Positions 10,357-20,937 are shown, counted from the first letter of the stretch. The stretch: DNA of 62,076 bases from Weissella confusa (GCA_016466735.1 JAAOED010000016.1:1-62076); one strand, 5' to 3'. A program made the numbers and translations. Notes: a model not told the origin generated them from the sequence alone.

Positions 10357-11307
10357 ATGGGACAACAATATGACACAATTATTTTAGGAGCCGGACCAGG
10401 TGGTATGACGGCTGCGACGTATGCTTCACGTGCGAACATGTCAGTATTGATGATTGATCGTGGTATTTACGGTGGTCAAATGAACAATACGGCTGAAATT
10501 GAAAATTATCCAGGATTTCCAACAATCCTCGGGCCAGAGCTGGCGGAGAAGATGTACGCGTCATCAACGCAATTTGGTGCTGAATACGCATTTGGAACAG
10601 TCCTCCACGTTGAAGCGCAAGCTGATGGTAGCTGGCGTGTTGTGACGGACATGGATGAATACATTGCGAACACGGTTATTGTCGCGACTGGAGCAGCCTA
10701 CAAGAAGCTCGATGTACCAGGTGAAGAATCATTTGCAGGTCGTGGTGTTTCTTACTGTGCGGTATGTGATGGAGCGTTCTTCCGTGGACAACACGTGATT
10801 GTTGTCGGTGGTGGTGACTCAGCTGTTGAAGAAGCCACATATTTGGCTGGCTTGGCTGAACATGTGACAATTGTTCACCGTCGTGACAAGTTGCGTGCCC
10901 AACAAATTTTGCAAGATCGTGCTTTCGCAAATGAAAAAATTTCATTTGTTTGGAACTCAGAGGTCGAAGAAATTTTGGGTGACGACAAGAAGGTGACCGG
11001 TGTTCGTGTGCGTAATAATCAAACTGACGAAACATCAGAGATTGATGCAGCTGGGGTGTTCATCTATGTTGGGTTATTGCCAGTTTCTGACCCGGTGCAA
11101 GATTTGGGGATTACGGACGCCAATGGCTGGATTATGACGAATGACCGCATGGAAACATCACAACCTGGTATCTTTGCGATTGGGGATGTTCGTGAAAAGG
11201 AACTACGCCAAATCACAACGGCGGTTGGGGATGCAGCTGTTGCAGGACAAAACGCTTTCTCATACAACGAAAACTTTAAGATGCGTGCATCTGAAGTAAC
11301 TGAATAA
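10357..11307 (+). CDS. trxB: Thioredoxin reductase
   Basis: NADPH-dependent flavoenzyme that reduces thioredoxin in the cytoplasm. The FAD-binding GAGPGG lies at residues 11-16, the redox-active pair in CAVC at Cys134 and Cys137, the NADPH-binding GGGDSA follows, and a C-terminal FAD motif GDV is present. The start at 10357 is chosen because GGGGGG lies 6-11 nt upstream; an in-frame ATG 18 nt earlier lacks such a site. The 316 residues fit the low-molecular-weight bacterial class. It is a single-gene unit between two terminators. Thioredoxin and peroxidase genes are not in the window. Confidence 0.95.
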   Translation: MGQQYDTIILGAGPGGMTAATYASRANMSVLMIDRGIYGGQMNNTAEIENYPGFPTILGPELAEKMYASSTQFGAEYAFGTVLHVEAQADGSWRVVTDMDEYIANTVIVATGAAYKKLDVPGEESFAGRGVSYCAVCDGAFFRGQHVIVVGGGDSAVEEATYLAGLAEHVTIVHRRDKLRAQQILQDRAFANEKISFVWNSEVEEILGDDKKVTGVRVRNNQTDETSEIDAAGVFIYVGLLPVSDPVQDLGITDANGWIMTNDRMETSQPGIFAIGDVREKELRQITTAVGDAAVAGQNAFSYNENFKMRASEVTE

Positions 11308-11320
11308 GATGATAACTATA

Positions 11321-11354
11321 AAGAGTCAATCCGGTATGTGATTGGCTCTTTATT
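11321..11354 (+). terminator. Terminator after trxB
   Basis: AAGAGTCAAT pairs with ATTGGCTCTT, followed by TATTAG. The T-run is short. Confidence 0.65.
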
Positions 11355-11443
11355 AGTAATTCCTAATTTATTACCAAAATGCGTGAAGATAGCGTAAAAT
11401 ATACAAGAGCGTTTTTGCTGATACGAAAGAAAGGGGTCCACAC

Positions 11444-12421
11444 ATGACGCAAGGAACTAAGATTATTGCCTCATCTCACTACGTTCCAAGTGATATCATC
11501 ACGAACGATGACTTGGCGGCAATCATGGATACGAACGACGAGTGGATTCAAGCACACACGGGTATCAAGGAACGACGCATCTCATTGCAAGGTGAGAATA
11601 CGTCTGATTTGGCCACGCAAGCAGCTCGCATGGCGTTGGCGCAAACCGACTTGAACCCTGAAGATATTGAATTGATTATTGTGACGACGTTTACGCCAGA
11701 TGGTCTTGCACCATCAACGGCAGCGTTGGTGCAACGTAATTTGAAGGCCGAAGGGGCTTGGGCATACGACATCTCAACTGCGTGCTCAGGATTTGTCTTT
11801 GGTATGAGTACAGCCGACAAGTTTATTCGTTCAGGGGTTTATAAGAATGCTTTGGTTATTTCAGCTGAAGTTAACTCTAAGATGATGGACTTCACGGATC
11901 GTACATCAACCGTATTCTTTGGTGACGGAGCGGCCGCAATGGTCCTTGTTGCGACTGAGGAGGACGAAGGCATCGTGAAGGGCGAAGAAATGCACACGAT
12001 TGGTGATGCAGAAGTCGTTCATTCAGGACGCATTCAACCGTTGTCACGCATTGCTGCTGACAATTATCCAAAGACAGATGCCTTCCACCAAGAAGGGCGC
12101 CAAGTCTTTGAAGAAGTTGTTCGCTTGATTCCGGATCACATTACTAACTTCTTGGCTGATCGTGATTTGACACCAAATGATGTTGATTACTTCATCACCC
12201 ACCAAGCAAACTTACGCATTATCGAGGCGATTGCTGAGGCAATTGATCAACCAATGGATAAGTTTGCAACGAATATTACAAAGTACGGTAACACGTCTTC
12301 AGCTGGTATTGGTATCGGGTTGGATGAATTGAATAAGGCAACTGATTTGACTGGTAAGCGCGTCTTGTTGACGGGCTTCGGTGCCGGATTTACATACGGA
12401 AGTCTGTTGCTGGAATTCTAG
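11444..12421 (+). CDS. fabH: Beta-ketoacyl-ACP synthase III
   Basis: Condenses acetyl-CoA with malonyl-ACP to start fatty acid synthesis. The catalytic triad is visible: Cys114 in STACSGF, His253 in THQANLR and Asn283 in KYGNTSSAG. The 325 residues are the normal length. A ribosome site AAAGGGG precedes the ATG. FabH usually sits in a fab cluster; here it stands alone between terminators, so either the cluster is elsewhere or this is a separate paralogue. Confidence 0.92.
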   Translation: MTQGTKIIASSHYVPSDIITNDDLAAIMDTNDEWIQAHTGIKERRISLQGENTSDLATQAARMALAQTDLNPEDIELIIVTTFTPDGLAPSTAALVQRNLKAEGAWAYDISTACSGFVFGMSTADKFIRSGVYKNALVISAEVNSKMMDFTDRTSTVFFGDGAAAMVLVATEEDEGIVKGEEMHTIGDAEVVHSGRIQPLSRIAADNYPKTDAFHQEGRQVFEEVVRLIPDHITNFLADRDLTPNDVDYFITHQANLRIIEAIAEAIDQPMDKFATNITKYGNTSSAGIGIGLDELNKATDLTGKRVLLTGFGAGFTYGSLLLEF

Positions 12422-12439
12422 TTTGCATATAAATTGATG

Positions 12440-12478
12440 GAACATGTGCGTTGGTGAAACACACATGTTCTTTTTTGT
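12440..12478 (+). terminator. Terminator after fabH
   Basis: GAACATGTG pairs with CACATGTTC and is followed by six T. Confidence 0.85.
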
Positions 12479-12553
12479 TTTTGAAAAATGTCACCGTTTG
12501 CATGAAAGTTTGTTAAAATAGTAACAGTTGATTTAGAACAGGAGGGTACAAAC

Positions 12554-12736
12554 ATGAACTATGAAGAATTACTAGAGCAGTTACGTACGGGTGAGCTTGA
12601 CCAATTCGTTCTTGAAGCAAAGGATTTTAAGGAGTTCTACGAAGTTTGGCGCAATTACCCTTATCAGAACGCCATTCGTGGCGTTGCAGACCGTGGGGGC
12701 GTTGTTACCTACACTGCAAAGAACACAAATGAGTAG
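12554..12736 (+). CDS. Small conserved-looking protein of unknown function (60 aa)
   Basis: An excellent AGGAGGG site 7 nt before the ATG and good codon use support this short gene. The protein is acidic at the N-terminus (ELLEQLRTGELDQF), then has FKEFYEVWRNYPYQNAIRG and a Gly-rich end. No signal peptide or membrane segment is seen. I do not recognise a named family. It lies directly upstream of the ptsHI promoter but appears to be a separate unit. Confidence 0.75.
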   Translation: MNYEELLEQLRTGELDQFVLEAKDFKEFYEVWRNYPYQNAIRGVADRGGVVTYTAKNTNE

Positions 12737-12794
12737 ATTTCTCGTCGAATCGAACGTTCACATTTTGTTCACAAAAGGCTTATGAAAAAGGTAA

Positions 12795-12832
12795 TGTAAG
12801 CGCTTGCTTATATTTGTTATACCTGCTAGAAT
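12795..12832 (+). promoter_or_regulatory. ptsHI promoter with overlapping cre site
   Basis: The cre-like sequence TGTAAGCGCTTGCT (12795-12808) overlaps the -35 box TTGCTT (12804-12809). A 17-bp spacer leads to -10 TAGAAT (12827-12832). The layout suggests CcpA repression of ptsHI transcription. Confidence 0.8.
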
Positions 12833-12862
12833 TAACTACATAAGGTTAGTTGAAAGATGTTT

Positions 12863-12876
12863 TGAAAGCGTTTTTA
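12863..12876 (+). promoter_or_regulatory. Second cre-like site in the ptsHI leader
   Basis: TGAAAGCGTTTTTA deviates from the cre consensus at the penultimate base. It lies about 30 nt downstream of the -10 box, a roadblock position. Confidence 0.45.
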
Positions 12877-12928
12877 ACTCAACTATTCCGTATTAAAGAA
12901 ATTATTTAATCTAGAGGAGATTATCACC

Positions 12929-13195
12929 ATGGAATCACGCGAATTTCACATTGTAGCAGAAACTGGTATCCACGCACGTCCAGCAACTTTGTTGGTACAA
13001 GCAGCTTCAAAGTTTTCATCAAACGTAACTTTGTCATACCAAGGCAAGGACGTTAACTTGAAGTCAATCATGGGTGTTATGTCATTGGGTGTTGGTCAAA
13101 ACGCCGACGTTAAGATTTCAGCTGAAGGTGATGATGAAGCTGAAGCATTGGCTGCTATTGCAGACACGATGTCAGCTGAAGGTTTGACTGACTAA
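12929..13195 (+). CDS. ptsH: Phosphocarrier protein HPr
   Basis: Carries phosphate from enzyme I to sugar-specific EIIA proteins, and when phosphorylated on Ser46 acts as CcpA co-repressor in Firmicutes. His15 lies in TGIHARPA and Ser46 in [13 protein letters not shown], so both sites are present. The 88 residues are standard. AGAGGAG precedes the ATG. First gene of the ptsH-ptsI operon, 51 nt before the enzyme I start. Confidence 0.97.
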   Translation: MESREFHIVAETGIHARPATLLVQAASKFSSNVTLSYQGKDVNLKSIMGVMSLGVGQNADVKISAEGDDEAEALAAIADTMSAEGLTD

Positions 13196-13246
13196 TTTTA
13201 GTCAATAATTAATATTTGAACATTTACTTTGAGGGATAAGACGGCG

Positions 13247-14974
13247 ATGGCAAAAGAAATTAAGGGAATTGCGGCATCAAACGGTGTTGCAATTGCAAAA
13301 GCATACAAGCTCGTTGATCCTGATTTGTCTTTTGATACTCGTACAGTAGACGATGTTCAAGCTGAGAAGGACCGCGTAGAAGCGGCCTTTTTAGCATCTA
13401 AGACAGATTTGGAACAAATTCGAGACAAAGCAGCTACTTCAATGGGGAAAGAAGAAGCTGAAGTGTTTACAGCACACATCATGGTTTTGGAGGATCCAGA
13501 ACTTTTGGGTGGTATTACTGGCAAGATTGACAGTGATAGCGTAAACGCAGAAGCCGCCTTGAAGGAAACGACGGACATGTACATTGGTATGTTTGAGGCA
13601 ATGGCTGATGACAACCCATACATGGCGGAGCGTGCAGCGGATATTCGTGACGTGACGAAGCGTGTCTTGAGTCACTTGTTGGGTAAGGAATTGCCAAACC
13701 CAGCATTGATCAAGGAAGAAGTTGTGATTGTTGCGAAGGACATGACACCTTCAGATACAGCACAATTGGATCGTCAATACGTTAAGGGATTCATCACCAA
13801 CGTTGGTGGACGCACAGCGCACGCAGCTATCATGGCTCGTACGTTGGAAATCCCAGCTATCGTAGGTTCAAAGGTTGCCACTGAAGAAATTCAAGAGGGT
13901 GACATGGTTATTTTGGATGGTCTTGATGGTGTTGCAATTGTTGACCCATCTGAAGACCAAATCACAACATACCGTGCTAAGGGTGACAAGTATGCCGCTC
14001 AAAAGGCAGAATGGGCAACGTTGAAGAACGAAAAGTCTGTATCTGCTGACGGTAAGGAGTTCTTGGTTGGGGCCAACATTGGTACACCTAAGGACTTGGA
14101 AGGTGTTGTTGATAACGGTTCAGAAGGAATTGGTTTGTACCGTACGGAATTCTTGTACATGGATTCAAAGGAATTGCCTACTGAAGACGAGCAATTTGAA
14201 GCCTACAAGAAGGTCCTTGAGGGTATGAATGGTAAGCCAGTTACGGTTCGTACGATGGACATCGGTGGTGACAAGTACTTGCCTTACTTGCCACTTCCTG
14301 AAGAGGAAAACCCATTCTTGGGTTACCGTGCCATCCGTATCTCATTGGATCGTGACGACATCTTCCGTACACAGTTGCGTGCCTTGTTGCGTGCATCAGT
14401 TTACGGTGATTTGTGGATTATGTTCCCAATGGTGGCAACGTTGCCAGAATTCCGTGCAGCGCGCGATATCTTCAATGAAGAGAAGGCGAAGTTGCAAGAA
14501 GCTGGTGTGCCGGTAGCTGATGATATTAAGTTGGGAATCATGATTGAAGTGCCAGCTGCGGCTGTATTGGCTGATAAGTTTGCACAAGAAGTTGACTTCT
14601 TCTCAATCGGAACGAACGACTTGATTGGTTACTCAATGGCTGCTGACCGTGGAAACGATAAGATTTCATACTTGTACCAACCATACAACCCATCAATTTT
14701 GCGTTTGATCAAGAACGTGATTGATTCAGCCCACAAGTACGGCAAGTTTGCTGCGATGTGTGGTGAAATGGCGGGTGATCCTATTGCCGTACCAGTTTTG
14801 GTCGGTATGGGATTGGATGAATTCTCAATGTCTGCAACGTCAGTTTTGCAAACACGTTCATTGATGAAGCGTTTGGATACGACGAAGATGGCTGAATTGG
14901 CTGACAAGGCCTTGGATGCTGAGACGAACGAAGAAGTTATCAAGTTGGTTCAAGAAGCTGTTCCAGCTGAGTAA
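13247..14974 (+). CDS. ptsI: PTS enzyme I
   Basis: PEP-protein phosphotransferase that phosphorylates HPr at the expense of PEP. The phosphorylated His192 lies in [12 protein letters not shown], and the PEP-binding barrel shows [23 protein letters not shown] and the catalytic Cys region [10 protein letters not shown]. At 575 residues it is of full length. The ATG at 13247 is preferred over an upstream in-frame TTG because GAGGG lies 11 nt before it. Confidence 0.97.
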   Translation: MAKEIKGIAASNGVAIAKAYKLVDPDLSFDTRTVDDVQAEKDRVEAAFLASKTDLEQIRDKAATSMGKEEAEVFTAHIMVLEDPELLGGITGKIDSDSVNAEAALKETTDMYIGMFEAMADDNPYMAERAADIRDVTKRVLSHLLGKELPNPALIKEEVVIVAKDMTPSDTAQLDRQYVKGFITNVGGRTAHAAIMARTLEIPAIVGSKVATEEIQEGDMVILDGLDGVAIVDPSEDQITTYRAKGDKYAAQKAEWATLKNEKSVSADGKEFLVGANIGTPKDLEGVVDNGSEGIGLYRTEFLYMDSKELPTEDEQFEAYKKVLEGMNGKPVTVRTMDIGGDKYLPYLPLPEEENPFLGYRAIRISLDRDDIFRTQLRALLRASVYGDLWIMFPMVATLPEFRAARDIFNEEKAKLQEAGVPVADDIKLGIMIEVPAAAVLADKFAQEVDFFSIGTNDLIGYSMAADRGNDKISYLYQPYNPSILRLIKNVIDSAHKYGKFAAMCGEMAGDPIAVPVLVGMGLDEFSMSATSVLQTRSLMKRLDTTKMAELADKALDAETNEEVIKLVQEAVPAE

Positions 14975-14983
14975 TGAATAAGT

Positions 14984-15017
14984 AAGGCGTGCGACCGCTC
15001 GGTGGCACGCCTTTTGT
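14984..15017 (+). terminator. Terminator after ptsI
   Basis: AAGGCGTGC pairs with GCACGCCTT, followed by TTTTG. Confidence 0.75.
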
Positions 15018-15042
15018 AATTAAAATTTTTTGGGGGGAAGCT

Positions 15043-15831
15043 ATGAGCAGACGACCAATTGTAGTTGGAAACTGGAAAATGAATAAATTACCCAGCGAAG
15101 CAGCAGCGTACATTAAGGAAGTTGGCCCAATGTTAGTGCAGTACGAGGGGGTTGATACTGTTCTAGCTGGACAAGATGTTCTGTTGGATGCGATGGTTTA
15201 CGCGGCCAGAAACACGCCAATCTGTATTGGTGCTGAAAATGTGTACTGGGAAGATCGGGGTGCCTATACTGGCGAAACCAGCCCAGCAGCGTTGGCTGAT
15301 TTGGGTATCAAAATGGTCATCATCGGCCACTCTGAGCGACGTAACTATTTCCGAGAAACTGATGAAATGGTTAATTTGAAGACGTTGGCAGTGTTGCGAA
15401 ACGGCTTAATGCCAATTGTTGCGATTGACGAAGCAGTACAGTTGGAATCAAGTAACGATCATGCTCATTGGATTGTCAATCAAGTGGTTGAGTCATTAAA
15501 GGGTGTGACGGAAGCTGATATGGCAAACGTTATGTTGGCTTATGAACCAACGGCTGCAATTGGGTCAGGGCAGGCGATGAGTCCAGAAATTGCTCAAAAG
15601 AGTTTGTGGATTATTCGTCAAACGGTCGCAGACATGTTTAATCAAGCCGTGGCGGATAATATACGTATTTTGTACGGTGGATCTGTGAAACCAACAAATG
15701 TGTATGATATTTTGTCACAACCAGATATCGATGGCGTTCTGGTTGGGGATGCAGCTTTGGATGCTTCAACGTTTATTGAGTTAGTTAGCCTGGCCGAACA
15801 AGCAAAAAGAACGTTGCGAAAAGACGCATAA
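15043..15831 (+). CDS. tpiA: Triosephosphate isomerase, divergent loop 6
   Basis: Interconverts dihydroxyacetone phosphate and glyceraldehyde 3-phosphate. Lys12 (GNWKMNK), His96 (IIGHSERR) and Glu168 (AYEPTAAIGSG) are the catalytic trio, and the phosphate-binding YGGSVKP is present. The 262 residues are slightly long. Loop 6, normally close to EPxWAIGTG, reads EPTAAIGSG and has lost the conserved Trp. The ATG follows a GGGGGGAAG site. It may be the only isomerase or a paralogue with a shifted substrate; the sequence supports an active enzyme but not which role. Confidence 0.85.
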   Translation: MSRRPIVVGNWKMNKLPSEAAAYIKEVGPMLVQYEGVDTVLAGQDVLLDAMVYAARNTPICIGAENVYWEDRGAYTGETSPAALADLGIKMVIIGHSERRNYFRETDEMVNLKTLAVLRNGLMPIVAIDEAVQLESSNDHAHWIVNQVVESLKGVTEADMANVMLAYEPTAAIGSGQAMSPEIAQKSLWIIRQTVADMFNQAVADNIRILYGGSVKPTNVYDILSQPDIDGVLVGDAALDASTFIELVSLAEQAKRTLRKDA

Positions 15832-15915
15832 AAGCATCGCAGTTTTGTCGAAGTTGCCCGATATACTATCAGTGTAGAGTTGATAATAGTATATGTAATA
15901 GGGGGATTACGACAT

Positions 15916-16113
15916 ATGTTTAAGTTCATGGAAAAGATTTTGTCTGACGGTAGCTTTGTAAAGGTTTACCTAACGTCAGGAGAATCATTCATTTTGAATG
16001 AAATTAACGGTGAAGCAGAAGGCATGATTTTGGGATCACACAATGCAGGTGGTCGCAAGGTCCGCTATGCGGTGAATGAATCAGAAATCGCAGCTGTTCG
16101 CGAACACTGGTAA
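15916..16113 (+). CDS. Small protein of unknown function (65 aa)
   Basis: ATG follows GGGGGA at a 9-nt spacing. The predicted protein reads as short beta strands (VKVYLTSGESFILN, EGMILGSHN, KVRYAVNESEI) and lacks a signal peptide. A small beta-barrel is conceivable but I cannot assign a family. A perfect bidirectional terminator closes the gene. Confidence 0.7.
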   Translation: MFKFMEKILSDGSFVKVYLTSGESFILNEINGEAEGMILGSHNAGGRKVRYAVNESEIAAVREHW

Positions 16114-16114
16114 A

Positions 16115-16160
16115 CATAAAAGCACGTCTCGGTACAATGAGACGTGCTTTTATGTTTTTA
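16115..16160. terminator. Perfect bidirectional terminator
   Basis: CATAAAAGCACGTCTC (16115-16130) and its exact reverse complement (16139-16154) surround an 8-nt loop. A- and T-rich flanks serve the convergent genes on both sides. Confidence 0.93.
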
Positions 16161-16165
16161 CTAGA

Positions 16166-16879
16166 TTAGGAATTTTTGACTACTGAAATATCGGTATCTG
16201 GGGTCGAATCGATACTGATATTTCCAGTGTCAGGGGTAACTTCAGAACTCGTTAAATCGTTGGCCGTACCAGAACTGTCTTCAGTGTTTGAGCTTTCAGA
16301 AGTCGTTACGCTAGATAAGCTAGAAGATACTTCTGATGAATCTGAAGAAGACGTACTAGTTGTCGTTGTGACAGAATCGTTACTACTAGTTGATGTTGAG
16401 CTAAGTTCTGAGGAACTTAGCTGACTTGTTGAACTTAGCGAAGGTTCTTGTGCTGCACCTGAGCTAATTGTTGGCTGTGAGCTTGATGCCGCTGAAATGA
16501 TGTTGCTAGGTGTGCTAGTAGATTCGAAAACAGGCGTGTTGTCTTCCGATTGCGCCAGGCTTGATTCTTCATTGGATTCCGCGCGGACAAACTTACTTGT
16601 TCTAGCCGTTGTAGGACTGCTTGTTTGGTTGTCTGTGTTTGGCATCGCTTCAATGTAACTAGCTGGCTCAACCGGACTAATACCGGCAGCAATTAATTTA
16701 TCGTTAAAAGATTGAATGCTAGCCAATGATGCCGAAACGCGTTCGGACTGACGAACTGGATTTTGTGGCCTGTCATCTGGCGAAAACCAGCTCATTGCGT
16801 AAGAGGCGCCAAATAGATAAATCGGCACTGCAATGATTAAACTGACCAGTCCTAATATTGAAAATTTTAGTTTCTTCAT
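16166..16879 (-). CDS. Membrane-anchored Ser/Thr-rich protein of unknown function (237 aa)
   Basis: The minus-strand ATG follows a strong GAGGAGGAGG site. Residues about 6-32 form one hydrophobic segment after the basic start MKKLK, so the rest should lie outside the cell. From about residue 90 on, the chain is almost entirely Ser, Thr, Glu and Asp, a flexible and possibly glycosylated stalk. A short helical part with NDKLIAAGISPVEP lies between. There is no C-terminal anchor. Function unknown. Confidence 0.75.
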   Translation of the reverse strand: MKKLKFSILGLVSLIIAVPIYLFGASYAMSWFSPDDRPQNPVRQSERVSASLASIQSFNDKLIAAGISPVEPASYIEAMPNTDNQTSSPTTARTSKFVRAESNEESSLAQSEDNTPVFESTSTPSNIISAASSSQPTISSGAAQEPSLSSTSQLSSSELSSTSTSSNDSVTTTTSTSSSDSSEVSSSLSSVTTSESSNTEDSSGTANDLTSSEVTPDTGNISIDSTPDTDISVVKNS

Positions 16880-17129
16880 AAACGCAACCTCCTCCTCGTT
16901 GGCCTGCTTATGTTGCTTATATATATAAGTCTACACGACATTGCATGACATAACAGTCGAGCATGTAACAAACGTAAAACGGAATAGTTGCTTCCGAGTA
17001 ACGGTAAGCGTTTCACAGACGGTTCAAACAATTCGTGAGAAAGCCGATTAAATGCAACATAACGTGTGAATTATGTTACAATATATGACAAGGGATATTC
17101 CCAGATAACTATACTTTTAAAACAAGTAA

Positions 17130-18497
<1,368 letters not shown>

Positions 18498-18529
18498 TCA
18501 CTAGCATCTGTCAATTTGATAGATTAATT

Positions 18530-18572
18530 AAAGACGAAACCAATTCGCAAGATTTGGTTTCGTCTTTTTTTA
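18530..18572 (+). terminator. Strong terminator after eno
   Basis: AAAGACGAAACCA pairs exactly with TGGTTTCGTCTTT, followed by a run of T. Confidence 0.92.
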
Positions 18573-18580
18573 TATCTTTG

Positions 18581-18611
18581 TTGACTTCAAGTACACTTGA
18601 AGTTGTAGAGT
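18581..18611 (+). promoter_or_regulatory. MerR-type promoter with perfect 20-bp operator
   Basis: -35 TTGACT (18581-18586), a 19-bp spacer and -10 TAGAGT (18606-18611). The overlong spacer contains the perfect dyad ACTTCAAGTACACTTGAAGT (18584-18603). Both the spacing and the dyad are diagnostic of MerR-family control, in which the activator untwists the spacer. Confidence 0.88.
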
Positions 18612-18629
18612 AAATACCGAGGTAAGCAA

Positions 18630-18981
18630 ATGAGTATGAGTATTGGTGAAGTTGCCCAAAAAATGGCAATGAGTACAGCGACAATTCGTTACTCGTGACA
18701 GCGGTGGACGCCGTGTATTTGACGAGGATGCAATACATTTATTGACAACGGCTCAGCATTTGAAAAATACGGGGATGTCGATAGCCGACATCAGAATGTA
18801 TGTTGCCTGGATTGTTGCTGGTGAAGTAACTGTGCCCGAACGTTTGGCGTTTTTAGAAAATCATCGCAAAAAAGTGCTCGCAAGGATTGCCTTAGAACAA
18901 GAAAGTCTTGCGGCGGTGGAAGTTAAAATCAACAACTATCGTCATCGTATTCAAGATTTGGAGGAAGATTTACATGACTAA
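18630..18981 (+). pseudogene. MerR-family regulator, internal out-of-frame deletion
   Basis: From ATG 18630 the frame gives MSMSIGEVAQKMAM and TATIRY, a typical MerR HTH start, then hits TGA at 18696-18698. The rest of the protein continues in another frame from about 18695 (RDSGGRRVF, then a helical region with coiled-coil character to 18981). Compared with the family, about 12 residues between the two HTH helices and the wing are missing, which fits a deletion of roughly 35 nt near 18692-18697. The 3' end overlaps the SDR start by 8 nt, so the two were one operon. The operator is intact. Confidence 0.85.
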
Positions 18982-19720
18982 GATTGCGGTTGTAACGGGT
19001 GGTAGTCGTGGTATTGGACGCGCGACAGTTTTGGAATTTGCTAGTAAAGGTGTGGATGTTATTTTCACATATAATTCCGGGTTAGCGGAAGCAGAAGAAG
19101 TTAAGGAATCTGTTGAGCAACTTGGGGCACGAGCAATTGCGCTGCAATTAAATGTTGCCAAACAAGATACGTTTGCTGATTTTGCGGAAAATATCAAGGA
19201 TGCCTTAACGCAATTGGGAACTGAAAAGTTTGATATTTTGGTAAATAATGCTGGTACGTCAAACCATGATAAAATTTTGGACATCACCCCAACGACATTG
19301 GATAGTTTGTACGAGGTTCACGTCAAAGCCGTCGTGTTTTTAACACAAGTTTTGACACCATTACAAAATGATGGTGGCGTGATTATCAACACATCGTCGG
19401 GGTTAACACGTCTAACATTCCCGGGCAGTGGTTTGTATGGCATGTTAAAGGCGGCGGTAGAGACATTGACGCGTTATATGGCTGTTGAATTTGCTGATCG
19501 TAAAATTCGTGTAAACGTCGTTGCGCCCGGACCGATTGCAACTAGCTTCAGTGGTTTGGATGATAATGTTGAACAACAAGGGGTGCTTGCTGATTATGCG
19601 GCATTGGGACGCATTGGTCAGCCTGAAGACGTTGCCAAAGTAACGGTTGCGTTGGCAATTGAATCTGGGGAATTTGTAACGGCGCAGCGCGTAGAAGTTT
19701 CTGGTGGAATTGCTTTGTAA
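18974..19720 (+). CDS. SDR-family oxidoreductase
   Basis: NAD(P)-dependent short-chain dehydrogenase/reductase of 248 residues. TGGSRGIG near residue 10 binds the cofactor, NNAG follows, the catalytic Ser lies in INTSSG, and YGMLK holds the Tyr-x3-Lys pair. The ATG at 18974 with GAGGAAGA upstream is chosen over a longer in-frame start inside the MerR gene. It was probably the target of the adjacent MerR regulator. The substrate cannot be told from sequence; FabG-like activity is possible. Confidence 0.88.
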   Translation: MTKIAVVTGGSRGIGRATVLEFASKGVDVIFTYNSGLAEAEEVKESVEQLGARAIALQLNVAKQDTFADFAENIKDALTQLGTEKFDILVNNAGTSNHDKILDITPTTLDSLYEVHVKAVVFLTQVLTPLQNDGGVIINTSSGLTRLTFPGSGLYGMLKAAVETLTRYMAVEFADRKIRVNVVAPGPIATSFSGLDDNVEQQGVLADYAALGRIGQPEDVAKVTVALAIESGEFVTAQRVEVSGGIAL

Positions 19721-19722
19721 AG

Positions 19723-19812
19723 CTGCACGTATATCACGACAACCTGTTCCGCGTGGATGGTAATGTTATCGCAGCTGTTCACACAGTTGATGTAGCTGAT
19801 TTCGTTTTGTAG
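19723..19812 (+). pseudogene. Possible gene remnant (30 codons)
   Basis: An open frame with no start codon reads LHVYHDNLFRVDGNVIAAV and ends at TAG 19810-19812. Its normal codon use suggests the 3' end of a lost gene after the SDR. I do not recognise the source. Confidence 0.35.
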
Positions 19813-19916
19813 AAAGCAGTTGCTTTTTATTAATTAATCACGAGTTAAAACAATAAGGATACGAGTTTGAATGAATGGCGATATACTATTCTCAACCATG
19901 AGGGAGGTGGCTAATA

Positions 19917-20864
19917 ATGCAGGAAGTACTATTATCAGTTAACCCCGTACCCGATGATGTTCGGTTACGCTTATCAGAGTCAGCAGTTAAAGTTGTGACT
20001 GCTGACGATTTATCACCAAAGGACATCCCGTCAGTAACAATTATGTATGGATGGGATCCTGAGTTAGGACACAAAATAATTACCTCAGAGCATAATAATC
20101 TCAAGTGGGTTCAGCACTTGGGGACAGGCGTCAATGATTTGCCACTTGATATTTTGAAACAGCAAGGTGTGCAGGTGACTAACGCAAGTGGGGAGAAATC
20201 AGTGCCAATTGCGCAAACTATCTTAGGGTATATCCTATTTGTTGCCAGAGGAATCAATGAGTATCACCTCAAAACAACGTGGGCACCAGATACTAATCAA
20301 TATACATTGAGTGAATTACCAACGATTATTTTTGGTACTGGGAAAATCGGTACACAAATTGCGACGTACATTAAAGCATTGGGTGGACATGTTGTCGGTG
20401 TAAATACAACTGGCCTAGGCCCAAGTGTATTTAATCAGATCGTTCGATTGCACGATGTTCAGGATGTTGCACAATCAGCTAAGGTACTTGTGAACACATT
20501 GCCTGGAACTGCGGAAACTATAAATCTATTTGACGAATCATTTTTAAGCCAATTTAACGATTTGCAATTGTTCATTAATACCGGACGTGGGGATAGTGTT
20601 GACCAAGATGCGCTTCTAAAATTAATTAATGCCGGAAAGATTGGTTTTGCGGCATTGGACGTTACGACGCCTGAACCGCTCCCAGATGGACACCCATTAT
20701 TAACCAATCCGAAAGTGCTGGTGACACAACATACTAGTTGGGCGGAACATAATGCTCCAAAACGACCGGATACACTATGGAAAGTTGTGCTCCAGAATAT
20801 CCCGGCTTATCTACGTGGCGACCCCCTGCCATTTAATCGTGTAGATTTGCAAAAGGGCTACTGA
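19917..20864 (+). CDS. D-isomer-specific 2-hydroxyacid dehydrogenase family protein
   Basis: NAD(P)-dependent reductase of 2-oxoacids (315 aa). GTGKIG near residues 141-146 is the dinucleotide-binding motif. The catalytic Arg lies in NTGRGD, the Glu in TPEPLPDGHP and the His in TQHTSW. GAGGGAGGTGG precedes the ATG. The short N-terminal domain and sequence are closer to the phosphoglycerate-dehydrogenase-like branch than to D-lactate dehydrogenase. Substrate unknown. Monocistronic. Confidence 0.85.
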   Translation: MQEVLLSVNPVPDDVRLRLSESAVKVVTADDLSPKDIPSVTIMYGWDPELGHKIITSEHNNLKWVQHLGTGVNDLPLDILKQQGVQVTNASGEKSVPIAQTILGYILFVARGINEYHLKTTWAPDTNQYTLSELPTIIFGTGKIGTQIATYIKALGGHVVGVNTTGLGPSVFNQIVRLHDVQDVAQSAKVLVNTLPGTAETINLFDESFLSQFNDLQLFINTGRGDSVDQDALLKLINAGKIGFAALDVTTPEPLPDGHPLLTNPKVLVTQHTSWAEHNAPKRPDTLWKVVLQNIPAYLRGDPLPFNRVDLQKGY

Positions 20865-20901
20865 CAGTTTGGGGCAGTAATCTTATATCGTTTCTATTGG
20901 G

Positions 20902-20937
20902 AGATGCTATCGCACTTTGTGATGGCATCTTTTTGTT
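20902..20937 (+). terminator. Terminator after hydroxyacid dehydrogenase
   Basis: AGATGCTATCGCA pairs with TGTGATGGCATCT, allowing wobble, then five T. Confidence 0.85.

Noticed and set aside
17000-17016. cre-like GGTAAGCGTTTCACA upstream of eno
   Set aside because: The half-sites are offset by one base from the consensus spacing; too weak to list.
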